From the NCBI GenBank assembly GCA_029204225.1, contig CM055111.1, forward strand, positions 948,453 through 1,012,452: a stretch of DNA of 64,000 nucleotides, in the 5' to 3' direction. Shown here in pieces: positions 13,192-25,495 of this stretch. Position 1 is the first letter of the stretch. The number at the start of each line of letters is the position of its first letter. Made by a program: the position numbers and the translations under genes. The DNA comes from Diphasiastrum complanatum. Taxonomy: Eukaryota; Streptophyta; Lycopodiopsida; Lycopodiales; Lycopodiaceae. The notes below the pieces were generated by a model. That model worked only from the letters and a program-made list of their open reading frames with translations, made no database searches and was not told the DNA's origin.

Positions 13192-14062
13192 TTGTTAATA
13201 TAACGTCAAACACAATTAGAAAGTACACTGTACTTGTAAGCCGACGGCATGAGAAATAGAATTAGATCTTAACTTTAATGGGCCAATAATAAGAAAGGAC
13301 CCAAGTAGTTTAAAAATGCATTTTGGCTTTTGACCATTTAAGATAGTCAAGTTGTTATAGCACATGGTTTTTGGGTGAACCAAAAGCCCTAACCCTAGCT
13401 TTGCCTGTAAGTAGGGATGTGACACCATTTTGTAATCACTGTCCATTGTGAAGAATATAAATTGAGAGAGAGAAGCTAAGCCTTCTCCACCTTTTCTTAC
13501 CTTGTAAAGCCCTCCTTTTTTGCACTTATATGATTGATTGTAGATGTATGAATGCTTGAATGTTATTGTCTAATCATGTTATCACATATTGAATGATCAT
13601 TAGCTCAAGCTTTCATCCTTCTAATCCACAAAATCACACAATAGTAAAATAGGTGTTAGAAATACATTTGGAGTAATCAATAGGATCCATTAGGTAGATT
13701 TATTTCCAGTGCTCCCCTCCTTTATGAAGATAAGCCTCAAGAGGAGAAGATCTAGAGCTCAAGAAGCCTAGATTCACCAAGAAAGCCAAGATCCAAGAAG
13801 AGGATCTTCACACACCCAAATCCAAAAAGAGCCAAGAAGATTGTCAAACAATCCACCCCTCATCTAAGCCATTCCATTTTCAGATCCAAAGCCAAGATTG
13901 ACAACCTTGGTAGGCTTAGATGCCATCTAGATCCGTAGTTTAACCCCCTCTCCATTGGATCGAATCTCGTTACTACATCGATAGTCACTTGGTTGGAGAT
14001 CCAAACCCCATCTTTGCCCTCCTGATCGTGACAATTAGGGAGGCACGGAAAGGGTCCAACAT
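13192..14062 (+). mobile_element. Probable 5' LTR of a Ty3/gypsy element
   Basis: The stretch ends in CAACA directly before a gypsy primer site at 14,067. It contains a promoter-like TATAAAT near 13,457 followed by a purine-rich leader. The left end is uncertain (a TG near 13,192 is a candidate) because no second LTR was found. Confidence 0.5.
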
Positions 14063-14066
14063 TTTT

Positions 14067-14085
14067 TTGACGCCGTTGTCGGGGA
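14067..14085 (+). other. Gypsy primer binding site (tRNA-Asp type)
   Basis: TTGACGCCGTTGTCGGGGA closely matches the TGGCGCCGTTGCCGGGGA primer site of Athila/Tat-type gypsy elements. It sits directly after the LTR end. Confidence 0.75.
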
Positions 14086-14108
14086 GACGGTGCTAAGCTA
14101 CTGATTAG

Positions 14109-14348
14109 ATGGGTTTTAGTTTGAAAGGCAAGCTTAAGTTTCAAGGAGAAGGACCGTACAAGGTAGTAGAGATCCGATCTAATGGCGTAGTCATTCTCGC
14201 CAACCTACAAGACAATTTGCTCGACACGCCTATCTATGGCAGCAAGTTGCGTCGCTACTACTCCGCCGATGTTGAGCTCAAGGATCTGCCAAAAGCGCCA
14301 TCATCGTCATCCTCTTTTGCTCACGATGAACCGTCAACACCCCGTTAG
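14109..14348 (+). pseudogene. Gypsy integrase C-terminal fragment
   Basis: The frame encodes KLKFQGEGPYKVVEIRSNG, then ILANLQDN and YGSKLRRYY. This is the GPY/F-type C-terminal module of gypsy integrase, where GPY(K/F)V is followed by a beta-barrel and a final G-x-x-L-K-x-Y. It lies only about 24 bp after the primer site, where the leader and gag should be, so almost the whole coding interior has been deleted or rearranged. The tail (PSSSSSFAHDEPSTPR) is low complexity. Confidence 0.7.
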
Positions 14349-15105
14349 TTACTCTAGGTAGGTGTAGATAATCATTTTCGGGTTAGTTTACCTAGGCAAA
14401 AAGATTAGCTAGTTGTCGATTCGGATATATGGTAGCATAGATTAGTTAACTCTCAGCACTAGTCTAGATCTAGATCTTTAGAGTTAGGAATTAGATCCTT
14501 AGCATCTCGATTAAATCTAGAATGGTTAGGTAGATTATATGGCTAGATCAGATAGTAAAATTAGAATAGTTGTCTTAGCTAGTTAGATTAGTTATTAACT
14601 AGGAAGTTTTAGCTAGGGAGAGCTGTTAGGAATATCACTAGCCTAGTTAGTTTAAAGTTAGATGACCTTGACCCGATAACTAGGATCCATCTAGGAAGGC
14701 CAATTAGATCTAGCTATTTCGATACATTAGAATAGATTTTAGATCAATTAATCTTAGAGTAATAGATCAAGACCCATAGACTAGGGTAGTTGCTAACCAC
14801 GACCCTTAGATAGATTAAGTTAGGCCAAATTAGATTTTCTTAGGTAGTTGATCCAAGTTCAGATAGATCTGTTAGTTAAGTTAGCCTAGGAAGGTAGCAC
14901 TTAGATTAAATCTAGACAGATAGTTAGTCGAGTAGATTTTAGACTAGTTCGACCCTTAGGGGTAGATGTAGATCTAGTTAATCTTAGAAGTCCCAGATCC
15001 GATCCTTAGATTAGAGTAGCAGTTGACCATGACCCGCAAATTTAGGTAGTTAGGTAAATTAGATAGATAGATAGGCTAGCCAGTAGTGTAGACTAGATTA
15101 GATCA
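14349..15105. repeat. Low-complexity TAG/CTAG-rich stretch
   Basis: About 750 bp dominated by variations of TTAG, AGAT and CTAG (for example CTAGATCTAGATCT at 14,462). It has no fixed period that I can define. It is closed to translation on the plus strand by frequent TAG stops. It is probably the decayed 3' non-coding part of the gypsy element. Confidence 0.6.
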
Positions 15106-17640
15106 GTGAACTCATGCAATCCCCATGCAGTCCAACTATATATAAGTCACAACTCTCATGCAATCCTCATGCATATATCGGTCACACGTACATGCACTAC
15201 TCCATATGTCTTTATTAGAGTGTTTGGGTCCTCTCAAAGTTATTAGTCACAACCTGGCCTTGACATGGAAATAAATTTCGTCGCGACGAACAATCTCGAA
15301 CATTGAAGGGTCGGTCGACCATATTAGGACTATTCCATGTCCTTAGGTGAATATGGTCGTAACACTTTTTCATCCTCTTTTCTTTATAAATAGAACATAA
15401 AAGTAAGAAAATTTAAAACTGTAAAAGGCAATACATGAAATATGATGTTATTTGAGAATGATGTGCACATTGCAAATTCGTTACATTTTCAAATAACAAA
15501 AGAGACATACATTGCTTGAATAATCAAAGTAAGCAGTGCCAAGAAGCAAGTGTTATGTGCTAACCATAAGGAATGAGATCCTACTATCAAAAGACTACTT
15601 CTTGTCAATTCTTCTTACCAATGTAGGAGCTCCTTTCAATTATGCAAAAACATCTCACAATTGTAGTGCTCTCATTCGATTTAATACACATCTTATCTCT
15701 CTAATAAATATAGTGTATATTTTTACCATGCATTATTGTGTCATAAGGTGCACCACGAGGAAATCATATATATCTATGAGAATGATTGTAATATCACGAT
15801 GAATGCCAAGTAATTTTCATTTTTATTGTATACTGTATATGCGTTCTTTATGACTACAATATACAATGTTCCATATATCTATGATTCTTCAATGGTGTGT
15901 AACTTGCATATTGTCTTACAAAGTATCAAATTTTGATGAAATGTTAGATATGCCTTGTTCAGTATGACATCATGCCTATAAACTGACTTGCTCCTTTTGG
16001 GACAACATGAAAAATCAATCATGAATTTTGAAGTGCTTCTACAAAGAGGGCCAGTTTTTATAGAGCTTGCAACTGAGGATAAGCAACATAAAATTACCGC
16101 AATGAATTTCAATTTATGGTCATGAACTAAGAACAAAAAGGACACTTAAAAAATAAATTTTCACCAATCCTATTCATTGAGAATATATATATTTTGAACT
16201 AAGTTTCATATATAAATTGCATCCACATTTAGAAGTATAATAGAAGGAATAAAGAATTGCAAATAGTAACTCTATATCCTTTATCCCCTCGCCTGGTACA
16301 ATCCCTTTTGGGGGTTAGATCGATATAGGGAGGAAATGCCTCATCAAACATCACAAAAGCATAGAAAAATAATGTTTTCGTGGCAAGCACAGACGACTCG
16401 CTACCGTACTCTGATCTGGGGTGGTATGCCTCCTGGATCCATGTCTATGGCTATCACTTTCGCTCCTGGTTCGATTTGTATCACCATATTTTTCTTTGAT
16501 CTGCAAAGAATCTCATAGTTTCAATATCAATGAGAGATAACATATACAAGAAAGATTTTTTACGCCGTAAGTAATTTTGTCTGTGTAATAAGTATAGAAA
16601 TTGGACAAAATTCCAAATGCACGCAAACACGTGATCTGTCCTGCCTTCTCAGATTGTTTCTTTCACCAAATCATACGCAATCATCAGGCTTAAACTGAAA
16701 AACGCAGTCAGTGTCTGTGCAATGGCCTACTAGCCTACACAATCCCGATCAATGGTTCCTTGTAAACATTTTCTGCAGAAGCATGGAAGTTGGAATAAAA
16801 CCTTTCCTTTCACTGTCTTGCTGCTGCCGCCCAGTAGCGAAAATCGCACCAGGTAAATGAATTGTTCCCTTCAATCCACTCAATCTGCTCCTAAACCCAC
16901 TTCAATGCAGATGCTTTTTTAATGTATCGCTGCCGTGTCTGCTCGTCTGCTCTGCTGGGATATCGCCCCAAAGCGAATGAAAGGTAGGAAGAACAAAAGG
17001 TAACGGCAAACGGCTGAACGTTGGAACTTGGGACCCACCCATTTTAATCAAAACTCTTTACTCAAAAGTACCCACAATGCCCTAAATGTTTGGGAGTGGG
17101 CATAGCTTAATCAAAACTCACATGTATGTCACCTAAAAACCTCAGATCCTACCCTAATCCGTACCTATAGCCTTTGTTGAGTCAACCGTTCATGACTTGC
17201 AGGACCCACTTCAGATTCATTCATCAACCTCACACTCAAGAATTGTTTGAGGTGTTCCATGTTTGATTGTTGTACCACATTTTGAATTTGTTAAATTTGG
17301 CTGAATTTTATAGTGAACGATTATGTGCAATCAGATTATGTGTGAATTCTCTTGCTGGTTCTTTTTAGGTTGTGCGCTCTAAAATTATTTGGATCAATGC
17401 CTCGCACTCCCATTTTGTGGAACTAAGTGATATAACCACCCACCTAATCACAATGTTTGATATGAAATTTTTAAATTTGCCATTGTTTCTTTCTATTGTG
17501 GGGGTTTTAGGGTTTGAATTTTTTTGTCTTTTTGTGGATTCGAGGCAAGAGCGAAATTAATAAAACTCACACACTCGAGGTAAGTTGTGCAAATGAGAGT
17601 AGTCATCTTGTCATATACTTCAGCCCCACCGCCCCCCCCC
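15106..17640. other. Intergenic, no secure gene
   Basis: Mostly AT-rich. One stretch at about 16,395-16,500, read on the minus strand, follows a good acceptor (TTCTTTGCAG) and gives a coherent peptide (VIQIEPGAKVIAIDMDPGG) up to a GT. It could be an isolated exon, but nothing around it confirms this. Moderately GC-rich sequence at 16,600-17,000 could be a promoter or untranslated region. Confidence 0.35.
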
Positions 17641-17666
17641 CTTCTCTCTCTCTGTCTCTCTCTCTG

Positions 17667-17698
<32 letters not shown>

Positions 17699-17715
17699 GC
17701 ACGCGCGCACACACA
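17641..17715. repeat. CT/CA/CG compound microsatellite
   Basis: (CT)n with occasional GT, followed by (CA)n and CGCACGCGCG, then CACA. Confidence 0.95.
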
Positions 17716-19370
17716 ACCATTACAATTTTTTTATTTTAATTTTTTTTGGCAAATACACATCATCATTAACTATCATTCGGTTATTGAAAGACTAATTCAA
17801 GCACATTTTTTAATTGGTAGAAAAAAATTTCACGTCATCTTAAATAAGTTATAAAGTAAAAAATTCTATGATGTTGTAAATTTTTTTGCACCAATTTATT
17901 TATTGCATAGGTTTGTTGTTGTTGCCTGATTTTCTACAAGGAGTGCAATATTAGAGCATAATACTTAGTGACCGTATCAACTAGTTACACAAGGTCAATA
18001 TTAAAACTTCATCCCATCAAGCTACAAACTTTACCTTTAATCAATTTATCAATTGAAGCAACATGTAGAGCAACAAGCTATTTACAAGGAACAATTGTAA
18101 AATGATATGTTTTTGAGAATCTTATAGTTTTTCTTAATACCAACCTACAAAAATCTAGAAATACTATAGAAACAAGAAAGATTTTGAAAACATTGTTGAA
18201 CCCAAAGAAATCCTTACTTTGTATGAAACAAACATTGCTCAAAATGGTTTGTGTTTGGTATATACAAACACCATGACATATTTGCTTCATAAAGATCAAC
18301 TAGAATCAACTTTTGAAACAATGCAAACAGATCCAATGATTCACAGCTTTGTAATTTTGGAAGACATGACATAACGAACTCTAGCCAAAAACACTCAAAT
18401 ACTAACATATAACACCAATTATGTAGCAAAATAAACTTTATTAATTATGTACTAGACTAAACATGTGATTCTCTTAGCCACTAGTACACAATATTTAGCT
18501 CTACAAAAAGACATACTTGAATACATGACCAAAAATCAGAATGCAAATGAACAAAACATCTTCAAACATGTCTTAAAGTATAGTCTTGGACCAATCATAT
18601 CTAGATGAACTCCATCTTGGCATCAACAAAACTTCAATGGTTTACTTTTCTTGGTGGAATGTTGGAGACAACTGTCCAGTGGTCAAAAAAATAGAAAAAT
18701 ATTTATGATATTTTTTAAGGTATAAATGAAAATTTTAATAGTAATCGTAGAATACAATCGATGCTATTTATGCTGAATCCACAAAAATTTGAAAATATTG
18801 AAAATACTTTTAATATTGTCCTTTTACAGTCAAATTCAAAGAAATTTTCACTAACTCCTCTCAACTCAATGCTTGATATATTGCAAGACTTTTCTTTTTA
18901 AATGATGAAGTTGATGACTCGTCTTCTTTGTCAAAATCTATAAGTAGATTATCATCTAAGTCAACATCCAATGTTAACCAATAAATTTGCACTATAATCT
19001 TTCTCCATTGCTACCGAGTTGAAAACGATGGATGTAAAACTGATATTGTTGACTTTAGTAAATATTTTAATACTTTTTTTTATAGTTCAAATCATAGGAA
19101 AAATAATAATTATTCTTCCACAGAGAACACGATGCCAGTTTGAATAAATCAAACTAATATCACTGTCTTCAATCGGGATTGTGTCTGATCTATGTACTAA
19201 TAGAACAATATTAGTTTTGATTGAATATGCGTGTGGAAATTATATGCGAAAGTAAGAGACAACTTAAGACAATTTAGACAATAAGAAACTATTGATCAAA
19301 AAAAAAAATTATAACTCTAAATCTGATTCATCAATATACTTGAGTGAGTGTGTTACAACGAGTAGTGCAG
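17716..19370. other. AT-rich intergenic, no gene seen
   Basis: No recognisable coding or element signal. The last part probably belongs to the LTR-like region that follows. Confidence 0.4.
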
Positions 19371-20060
19371 ATGTATTTATATTGCTATAGAATAGGTCTT
19401 TTGGCCTTTTATTTACAGGTTTTTTGGCCTTTCAATGTTGTAACAGTAGATATCTAACCGTTTACGATGGTTGATATTCAAATAGAAGCTCTGTTTTCAA
19501 GGGCGAATAAATTCAGTTCGCAAATTATTTGCGACAGTCCATCTCTTTGTCTCAGCTTTGTATTTTGCAAATTGTTTGCGACACTTGTCTCTTCACAACA
19601 TTTTCATCTTTCGCGAATTGTTCGCAACAGATGACAATTTTTGAGCTTCTAGAAGAAATCTACCATATTTTGCGAACTGTTTGAGATAGTTTCACAACAG
19701 GTGAGCTTGAAGAACAGTCCAGAAGATTTCACTAATTGTTCACAACAACTTTGCGACATCTGAGGCTTGAACAAGAAACAAAATATTTCATAACAAAGAT
19801 TCTGTTCGTAAATCTTTTGAGCTTCAACAAGAAAGCCACGAGCTTCTACAAGAACCTGTTTCACGAATTTGCGAATCTTTCAAGTTGACTGCAAGACCAA
19901 TTTCACGAATACTTTGAGAATCTTTCGAGTTGACTACAAGACAAATTTCGCGAATCATTCGCGAATATTTTTGAGTTGGTCACGAATAGAAATGTTTCGA
20001 GATCGCGTTCGTTTCTTTCTCATCCTTTGTCAAGTAAATTGTGCATTTTGTTGGTAGAAT
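19371..20060 (-). mobile_element. Probable 3' LTR of a minus-strand copia element, with a repeated TTCGCGAA-type motif
   Basis: It lies immediately downstream (minus strand) of a copia RNase H tail that ends at 20,067, where the 3' LTR is expected. A minus-strand TATAAATA at 19,374-19,381 would suit an LTR promoter. Between 19,510 and 19,990 the motif (T)CGCGAA/TTTGCGA-N-TTCGCGA recurs about ten times in decayed form (CAAATTATTTGCGACAG, GCGAATTGTTCGCAACAG, CGCGAATCATTCGCGAATA). LTR ends could not be fixed. Confidence 0.5.
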
Positions 20061-20066
20061 GAAGAT

Positions 20067-20338
20067 CTATTTGATCAGTTGTTCTACAGCTCCCTCTCGA
20101 ATTGGCAGCTGGATTAACTCCAATCTTCTTCGCTGCTTCTCGAACAAAGCTTTACTTAGTGGCTTTGTAAAGATATCAGCTCTCATTTTCTCTGTGGGTA
20201 GAAGACTATCTTCAGTATCTTCTTCTCGACTAAATCCAGAATCACATGATACTTGATAGCTATGTGTTTCATTTTCGAGTGAAATATAGGATCTTTCGTA
20301 AGACAGATTGCTGAAGTGTTATCCATTAACAAGACATA
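20067..20338 (-). pseudogene. Copia RNase H C-terminal fragment
   Basis: The minus strand gives MDNTSAICLTKDPIFHSKMK, then the RADIFTKPLSKALFEKQRR block, and ends IREGAVEQLIK before a stop at 20,067-20,069. This is the ADIFTKPL C-terminal part of copia RNase H. One frameshift lies between the two blocks. It abuts the plus-strand integrase of another copia copy at about 20,340. Confidence 0.8.
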
Positions 20339-20340
20339 AG

Positions 20341-22870
20341 GTTTTCTCTGCTAGATGTTGTACATTCAGACATTTGTGGCCCAATGAAAAATCCTTCGCT
20401 GAAGGATGCCAAGTATTTTATAGCCTTTATTGACGAATTCTCCAGAAGGACGATGGTGTATTTAATAAAGAAGAAATCAAAAGCTTTCAACTGCTTCAGA
20501 ATCTTCAAGGAGCACGTAGAAAAGGAGACTGGAAGGACGATCAAGGCCCTAAGGTCAGACAATGGTGGAGAATATATCTTTGTCGAGTTTAAGGAGTACT
20601 GCCAAAGCCAAGGCATTGAGCAGCAATTCATCACTCCTTACAGTCCTCATTTTAATGGCTTAGTTGAGAGGAAGAACCGTACTCTGGTCGAATCTGCTAA
20701 ATGTATGCTATCGCATGCATCGTTGCCCAAGAGATTCTGGGCTGAAGCTGTCTCCACTGCAGCTTATGTCCAGAACAGATGTTCGACCAAGGCCCTCTCA
20801 GATAAGACACCCCACGAGGTGTGGATAGGCTCTAAGCCTTCTTTGAAGAACCTAAGAGTGTTTGGGTATATTGCCTACGCGCAGATCCCAAAAAATACAA
20901 GGAAGAAATTGGACTTCCAAGGTATCAAGACCATCATGATCGGATATACTTCGTCTGATAACACCTACAAGCTGTACGATCCTGATACCCAGAAAATCTT
21001 GTATAATCGGGATAAAGTCTTTATCGAGGATCAATTCGTCGACCTCAAAGGCAAGGATATTGCGGAAGAAGAACCTACATCTCCTGCCATTGACACGACA
21101 GTCCGAGCTTCTGGCTCAGGCGTGTCTATTGTCGACCCACTTCGAGATAGCGAATCAGACGAAGATGTTGCTGCTACCCAGCAACAAGTCCCAGGAGCGG
21201 TTCATCAGTCAAATCATCCCAGAAGATCAAGCCGAATGCGCATGCAGCCCACAAGGTATACTCCTGAGTCTGTCTGTCTCTTAATGCAGGAACCGACGAC
21301 AGTCGAAGAGGCACTCAGCCAACCGGGTTGTGATCTCTGGAGAAATGCCATGGATAGAGTGTATTCCTCTCTGATCAAGAATCAAACATGGTCATTAATC
21401 GAAACTCCTATTGGCTGCAATATTATTGATTGCAAGTGGATCTTTAAGATCAAATATAATGCCAACGGAGCAATTGATCGAAGGAAGGCTAGACTAGTAG
21501 CACGAGGATTCACCTAGATCCCGACTACAGTGAGACTTTTAGTCCAGTCATCAAACATTCGTCTATCCGAATGCTCGTCTTAAGCTGCAGCTGCCGACCT
21601 CGAAGTACGTTAACTTGATGTACAAACAACCTATCTGAACGGAGTAATACAAGAAGATATCTACATGATCTAGCCCGAAGGATACGTTCTGAAAGGCATG
21701 AAGAATAATGTATGTAAACTCCACAAAACATTGTATGGCTTGAAACAGTCTGCTAGAGCTTGGTTTCAAATGATCAACACAGTCCTCATTGTACAAGGAT
21801 TCAAACCAAGCACTGCTGATTGCAACGTTTATTCAAGGTCAGTGCAGCAATCCTTCATTATCATCACCTTGTACGTTGATGATACGTTGCTCTTCAGCAA
21901 CAATACCAAAATGGTCAAGGATGCAAAACAAATGATGTTCTCAGAATTCGACATGACTGATCTGGGCGAAGCTCACTTTTGTCTTGGAATTCAAATCCAC
22001 AAAGACAGAGCAAATTGACTGATTTACATCACTCAACAAAGGTATATTCACAATATTCTTAACAGATACAATTTGATGAATTGTATATTAGCTCACTCAC
22101 CAATGGATCCAGGCCTGCATTTGTCAAAGGACCAATGTCCCCAGACCAAGAAGGAAGAGGAGCAGATGAGAGAATATCTGTATCAATCAATACTTGGATC
22201 CCTCATGTACGCAATGGTCTGTACAAGACCAGATATCTCTTTAGTTGTAAGCTCACTCAGCCAATATATGGCTAATTATGGAATTACCCATTGGAAGGCT
22301 CTTATTCGAGTCATGAGATATATTCGAACTACCATGGACCAGTGCATCTGCTATGGAGATGTCAGCAATGACAATCTTCATCAGCTCAGTGGCTATTGTG
22401 ATGCAAGCTAGAGAGGAGATGCACACAATCGTAAATCCACATCTGGATTTACATTCTTCTTCAACGGCGGTCCTATTTCATGGAACAGTCGTAAGCAAAC
22501 CTCTATCGCACTTTCTTCTACTGAAGCAGCATACATTGTTGCCTCTCAATTTATTAAGGAAGCCTTTTGGTTGAGAAATTTGCTGTCAGACATCAATTTG
22601 TATCAGTACAGCCCCACAATTTTGTTTTGTGATAACCAAAGTGCTATTGCCTTATCGGCCAAGCCTAGATTTCATCCTAGGAGTAAGCACATTGAGATCA
22701 GATATCACTACATCAGGGGCAAGGTTCTCGACAGGGAGGTAAGCTTAACATACTACAGAACGCAGGACATGGTTGCAGACATTTTCACGAAAGCACTCAA
22801 TATTAGTGCACACAACAAATTATGTGCATTGCTCAGTCTGAAGATCAAGGCATTCATGGATCCAGATTAA
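20341..22870 (+). pseudogene. Copia pol, family 1 copy B (integrase, reverse transcriptase, RNase H)
   Basis: It starts abruptly inside integrase (VVHSDICGPM at 20,348). It continues through the integrase core (FIDEFSRR; LRSDNGGEY; FNGLVERKNRTLVE with the catalytic Glu) and the linker with YNRDKVFIEDQF. It then enters reverse transcriptase (WIFKIKYNANG; YLNGVIQEDIYM; LYGLKQSARAW; intact YVDDTLLF at about 21,875). RNase H follows (GYCDAS, WNSRKQTSIALSSTEAAY, LFCDNQSAIALS, DMVADIFTKAL), with the stop at 22,868-22,870. Stops at 21,515, near 21,585, 22,016 and 22,408 break the frame. Gag and protease are missing. It is much better preserved than copy A, so it is younger. Confidence 0.9.
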
Positions 22871-23600
22871 GGGGGGTGTTGGATTTACTCCTTCTACTCT
22901 CCTAAATCCCATTTTTTAATCTGCCTCCATTCTTGCTGCATATTTACTGATGTTGTCACGCAGCTTGCATATTTACACGCAAATTCGCACAGACGAATAA
23001 AGGGCAAAAGAATCGTGAACATTGTGTCTTTACACAGGTTATGGTGACAGGCGAAAAGGGGACACTATCCTACAGAATGTTGAAGGTGTCCTAAAAGCTA
23101 AGACACCCTATAAATCTTATCCTAATGCCATTTGTAAGAGTGACCCACCTTTCACATCATCACCAACGTTCACTTCAACACTGGCTGACGTCGCATCCTT
23201 TTTACGCTCACTCCATGCAGTTGCGCTAATAGATTGGACAACGATTGTAGCCACCCACGATCTCCTACAGACAGCACATCCACTCTGTACTTTCACATCT
23301 GCACTCCTGTAATATTATGTATATATACATATTCTGGACACCATTCAGACGATGATGATGATCAAATGATCAAATGATCAAGTGAAAGAAGAAGAGACTA
23401 AGAATAGAGGTTTCATTCCTCATTACAGACAAAAATAAGCTTGGTAGGGCATGCAGTTTCATCCACTATTGTATTATGCTCTGCCGCATTATTAATTTGT
23501 ATATATGATATACTTAATTTGATACAGGTCTTTGTTTTGCATTCAGGTCTGTGTTAATATTGCTATGCTTGTTCTTCATTTTGTCTGATTTTTCTAGTTG
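22869..23600 (+). mobile_element. Polypurine tract and 3' LTR of copia copy B
   Basis: AAGGGGGGT at 22,869-22,876 is the polypurine tract, and the LTR starts TGTTGGATTTACTCC at 22,877. A 280-bp part (23,070-23,350) recurs at 49,110-49,385 in copy C with about 90% identity, confirming it as an LTR. It includes a TATATATACATAT promoter-like stretch at 23,320. The right end lies near 23,600 where the minisatellite begins, but I cannot fix it. Confidence 0.75.
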
Positions 23601-23613
23601 CTCTTTCCAAAAA

Positions 23614-24062
23614 CAACTAAAGCACCAAGTTAAGTAAGTACCAAAAGCAACTAAAGTACCAAGTTAAGTAAGTAACAAAATCAAATTAAAAAAAAAATAA
23701 AGCTAAAGTACCAAATTAAGTACCAAAAGTAACTAAAGTGTAAGTGCCAAAATCAGCTAAAGTACCAAAAGCAGCAAAGTACCAATTAAATACCAAGATC
23801 AGTTAAAGTACCAAATTAAGAACCAAAAGCAGCTAATTACTACCACAGTATCAAAAGTACCAAACTAAGTACCAAAAGTAGCTAAAGTAGCAAATTAATT
23901 ATCAATGGCAGCTAAAGTATCAAATTAAGTACCAAAAGCAACTAAAGTACCAAGTTAAGTACCAAAATCAGCTAGACTTGCCGATTAAGATCTAAGATTA
24001 GCTATAGTTGCAAGTTAAGAACCAAAAGTAGCTAATTACTACCATAATACTAAAAGTACAAA
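23614..24062. repeat. Minisatellite, about 30-bp unit, roughly 14 diverged copies
   Basis: The consensus unit is close to AGCTAAAGTACCAAATTAAG followed by TACCAAAAGC. Copies vary in length (18-49 bp) by loss or gain of parts. A longer variant with AATTACTACCA occurs twice (23,837 and 24,030). It directly follows the LTR of copy B. Confidence 0.85.
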
Positions 24063-24368
24063 AAATAACGAAATTCATTACAGACAGAACCCTACGATAT
24101 TTGATTTACCCTTTTTCTTGTGGCTTGAGACAATTGTCGGGGCCACAAAAGCCATCCTCTCAAACGATTCGTCAAGCTATGAATCTGTGGGTTTTGATCG
24201 ATCCATGACCCCCATCCTAGTTGGTGATCCATCATGGTAACTGGTTCGTGGCTGTTTGTGTATGTTGGGAGGTGCGCTCAATGTCTCAAGATTTTCTTGA
24301 CATGTGGCATCGCATTTGTCCCATAAGCATTTATGAAATTTGACTATGAAAAATAAAACATAAATAAG

Positions 24369-24394
24369 CCCCCCCCCCCCTCCCCCCCCCCCCC
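24369..24394. repeat. Poly-C tract
   Basis: Twenty-six bases, all C except one T. Confidence 0.95.
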
Positions 24395-24619
24395 ATAATG
24401 CTTATTTACATTTTCTTTTGAAATTTTTATGTTGTTTTATCTCAAAGTGAATTGCAACTTTCCTCACATTTTCTTGCCATTACAATATGCTAAGTTTTCT
24501 AGACAAATTTTTTCAAGTTTATTAAGTTAGTTTATATTTCTATCTCTCTCTACTTTCTAGCTTTTTAGTCTCTTTTTTTGGTTTCTGATCAATGATTCTC
24601 TCTCTGTTTCTTGGGTTTC

Positions 24620-24788
<169 letters not shown>

Positions 24789-25495
24789 TGGATCGTGCAT
24801 GTCTCTTTGTGTCATTGTCCATCACGACTGGCAGGAGCTTGTTTGGGAAAGTCCAATACTGGAGCGACTAGCAGGCGGCTACTGGGATCTATTACCGGTG
24901 AGTCTCTCTCTAGACTCTCTTGCATTTGCTAATCTTTCTCTGAACAGCTTAGCATACATCATCCCACAACAGGAGCAGGAGTAGGAATTGCTAGTCTTTG
25001 TTTCGTATAGCCTTCTAGAACAACAATAACACAATGTCCATTTTCTGCAAGCCGCTGGTCCACAAATTCAAACAAACCACCAGAACCCTCCATGTTTTTC
25101 TTGGATCAAACCAACTTCATGGCTGACATTAGAGAAAATATGGGCCCAAAGAGGGCCCTATAAGAAATGCCATGTAGGAGAGAGAAAAATAACTATAAAG
25201 TAATTATAATATCATTTTCTAAATTCTTTACGCATCTGCCCACACTACTTTCCATGTAAATGAATGCACCTTAGTTTAGTCACATCAAACTTCACTAGTG
25301 TTTAACCACAGTTAAAATATAATTTTTCAAAATGCTAAAATATTCCCTCTCAATAGTTGGGAACACTCAAAAAATTGAATTTGGAGTGACATTTCTGAAA
25401 AAAGCCTACACCATCTCTATCTCCAAAAGAGACGTTAGTGCCATCTCCAGCTTTGTTATTGTCATTGTGTTGTTTGTTACTATACTACTGTACTT

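Noticed and set aside
16395-16500. Possible minus-strand exon (peptide VIQIEPGAKVIAIDMDPGG)
   Set aside because: Good acceptor and a coherent peptide, but only about 100 bp, with no partner exons recognised on either side and no family match.
16791-16855. Possible first exon on the plus strand starting MEVGIKPFLSLSCCC
   Set aside because: Short, ends at a plausible GTAAAT donor, but no downstream exon could be linked.
23614-24062. CRISPR-like array
   Set aside because: Repeat units are contiguous, diverged and without unique spacers of constant length; this is a eukaryotic minisatellite.
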